Shown here in pieces: positions 5,666 to 5,905 of a DNA stretch of 5,905 bases. Position numbers and translations under genes: made by a program. How positions within the stretch are numbered: the stretch's first letter is position 1; the number at the start of each line of letters is the position of its first letter. The DNA is from Flavobacteriales bacterium UBA7325. Lineage in GTDB: Bacteria > Bacteroidota > Bacteroidia > Flavobacteriales_D > Crocinitomicaceae. The notes below the pieces were generated by a model. That model worked only from the letters and a program-made list of their open reading frames with translations, was not told the DNA's origin and searched no databases. Where the stretch lies: contig DKPV01000083.1 in NCBI GenBank assembly GCA_002471375.1, positions 1-5,905 of the forward strand. Reading direction: 5' to 3'.

Positions 5666-5905
5666 ATGAGATCGATAATCGAAGCAGCATGGGATAACCG
5701 TGAATTATTAAAAGAGAGCAAGACAGTAGAAGCAATTAACTCTGTCATTGAATCTATTGACAAAGGTGAATTACGTGTTGCTGAGCCACTAGAAAATGGC
5801 GAGTGGCAAGTTAACGAATGGGTAAAGAAAGCCGTCGTTATGTATTTCCCAATTCGTAAAATGGAAACTATTGAAGTAGGTCCATTTGAGTTTCATGATA
5901 AAATG
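5666..5905 (+). CDS. dapD: 2,3,4,5-tetrahydropyridine-2,6-dicarboxylate N-succinyltransferase (partial, 3' end missing)
   Basis: The enzyme transfers a succinyl group from succinyl-CoA to tetrahydrodipicolinate in the succinylase branch of the diaminopimelate pathway, supplying lysine and, in most Gram-negatives, the peptidoglycan cross-link residue. Only the first 80 codons are present, open to the window end. They cover the N-terminal helical domain of DapD: IIEAAWDNRELL at 4-15, then GELRVAEP at 34-41 and the well-conserved EWVKKAVVMYFPI at 51-63. The left-handed beta-helix hexapeptide repeats and the C-terminal domain, which carry the active site, lie outside. The ATG at 5666 follows a good promoter with a leader of about 12 bases and no Shine-Dalgarno sequence. 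It is divergent from ruvX. Confidence 0.95.
   Translation, partial: MRSIIEAAWDNRELLKESKTVEAINSVIESIDKGELRVAEPLENGEWQVNEWVKKAVVMYFPIRKMETIEVGPFEFHDKM

Overview
This window looks like chromosomal core sequence from a member of the Bacteroidota, most likely the order Flavobacteriales. Four things point there: a DNA polymerase III alpha subunit with a proofreading exonuclease fused to its N-terminus, several DUF1573 secreted proteins whose mature chains start with Gln, -7 promoter boxes close to TAnnTTTG, and no obvious Shine-Dalgarno sites. Genus cannot be fixed from the sequence alone.

Layout from left to right: (1) 1-2081, minus strand, the first 693 codons of dnaE, cut by the window edge exactly at its catalytic PDIDIDF motif. 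(2) 2262-3807, minus strand, three consecutive small secreted DUF1573 proteins. The two outer ones are close paralogues and the middle one is a divergent, shorter copy. Intrinsic terminators follow the first and third genes in transcription order. (3) 3916-5093, minus strand, peptide deformylase (def) followed by a TPR-like lipoprotein whose start codon overlaps the def stop codon (TAATG). (4) 5176-5586, minus strand, the YqgF/RuvX-family nuclease. (5) 5666 to the window end, plus strand, the start of dapD, divergent from ruvX. All larger gaps are under 200 bases and carry promoters, terminators or repeats.

The genes are mainly housekeeping: replication (dnaE), 16S rRNA maturation or Holliday-junction-type nuclease (ruvX), N-terminal protein maturation (def) and lysine/cell-wall precursor synthesis (dapD). 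The DUF1573 trio and the lipoprotein are envelope proteins of unknown role. I see no mobile element, CRISPR array, RNA gene or defence system. The most interesting unexplained signal is non-coding: an array of short direct repeats (GTTA on the coding strand) with an 11-base period upstream of one DUF1573 gene, and a two-unit version at the same distance from the presumed -7 box of its paralogue. This suggests tandem binding by an OmpR/PhoB-like regulator.
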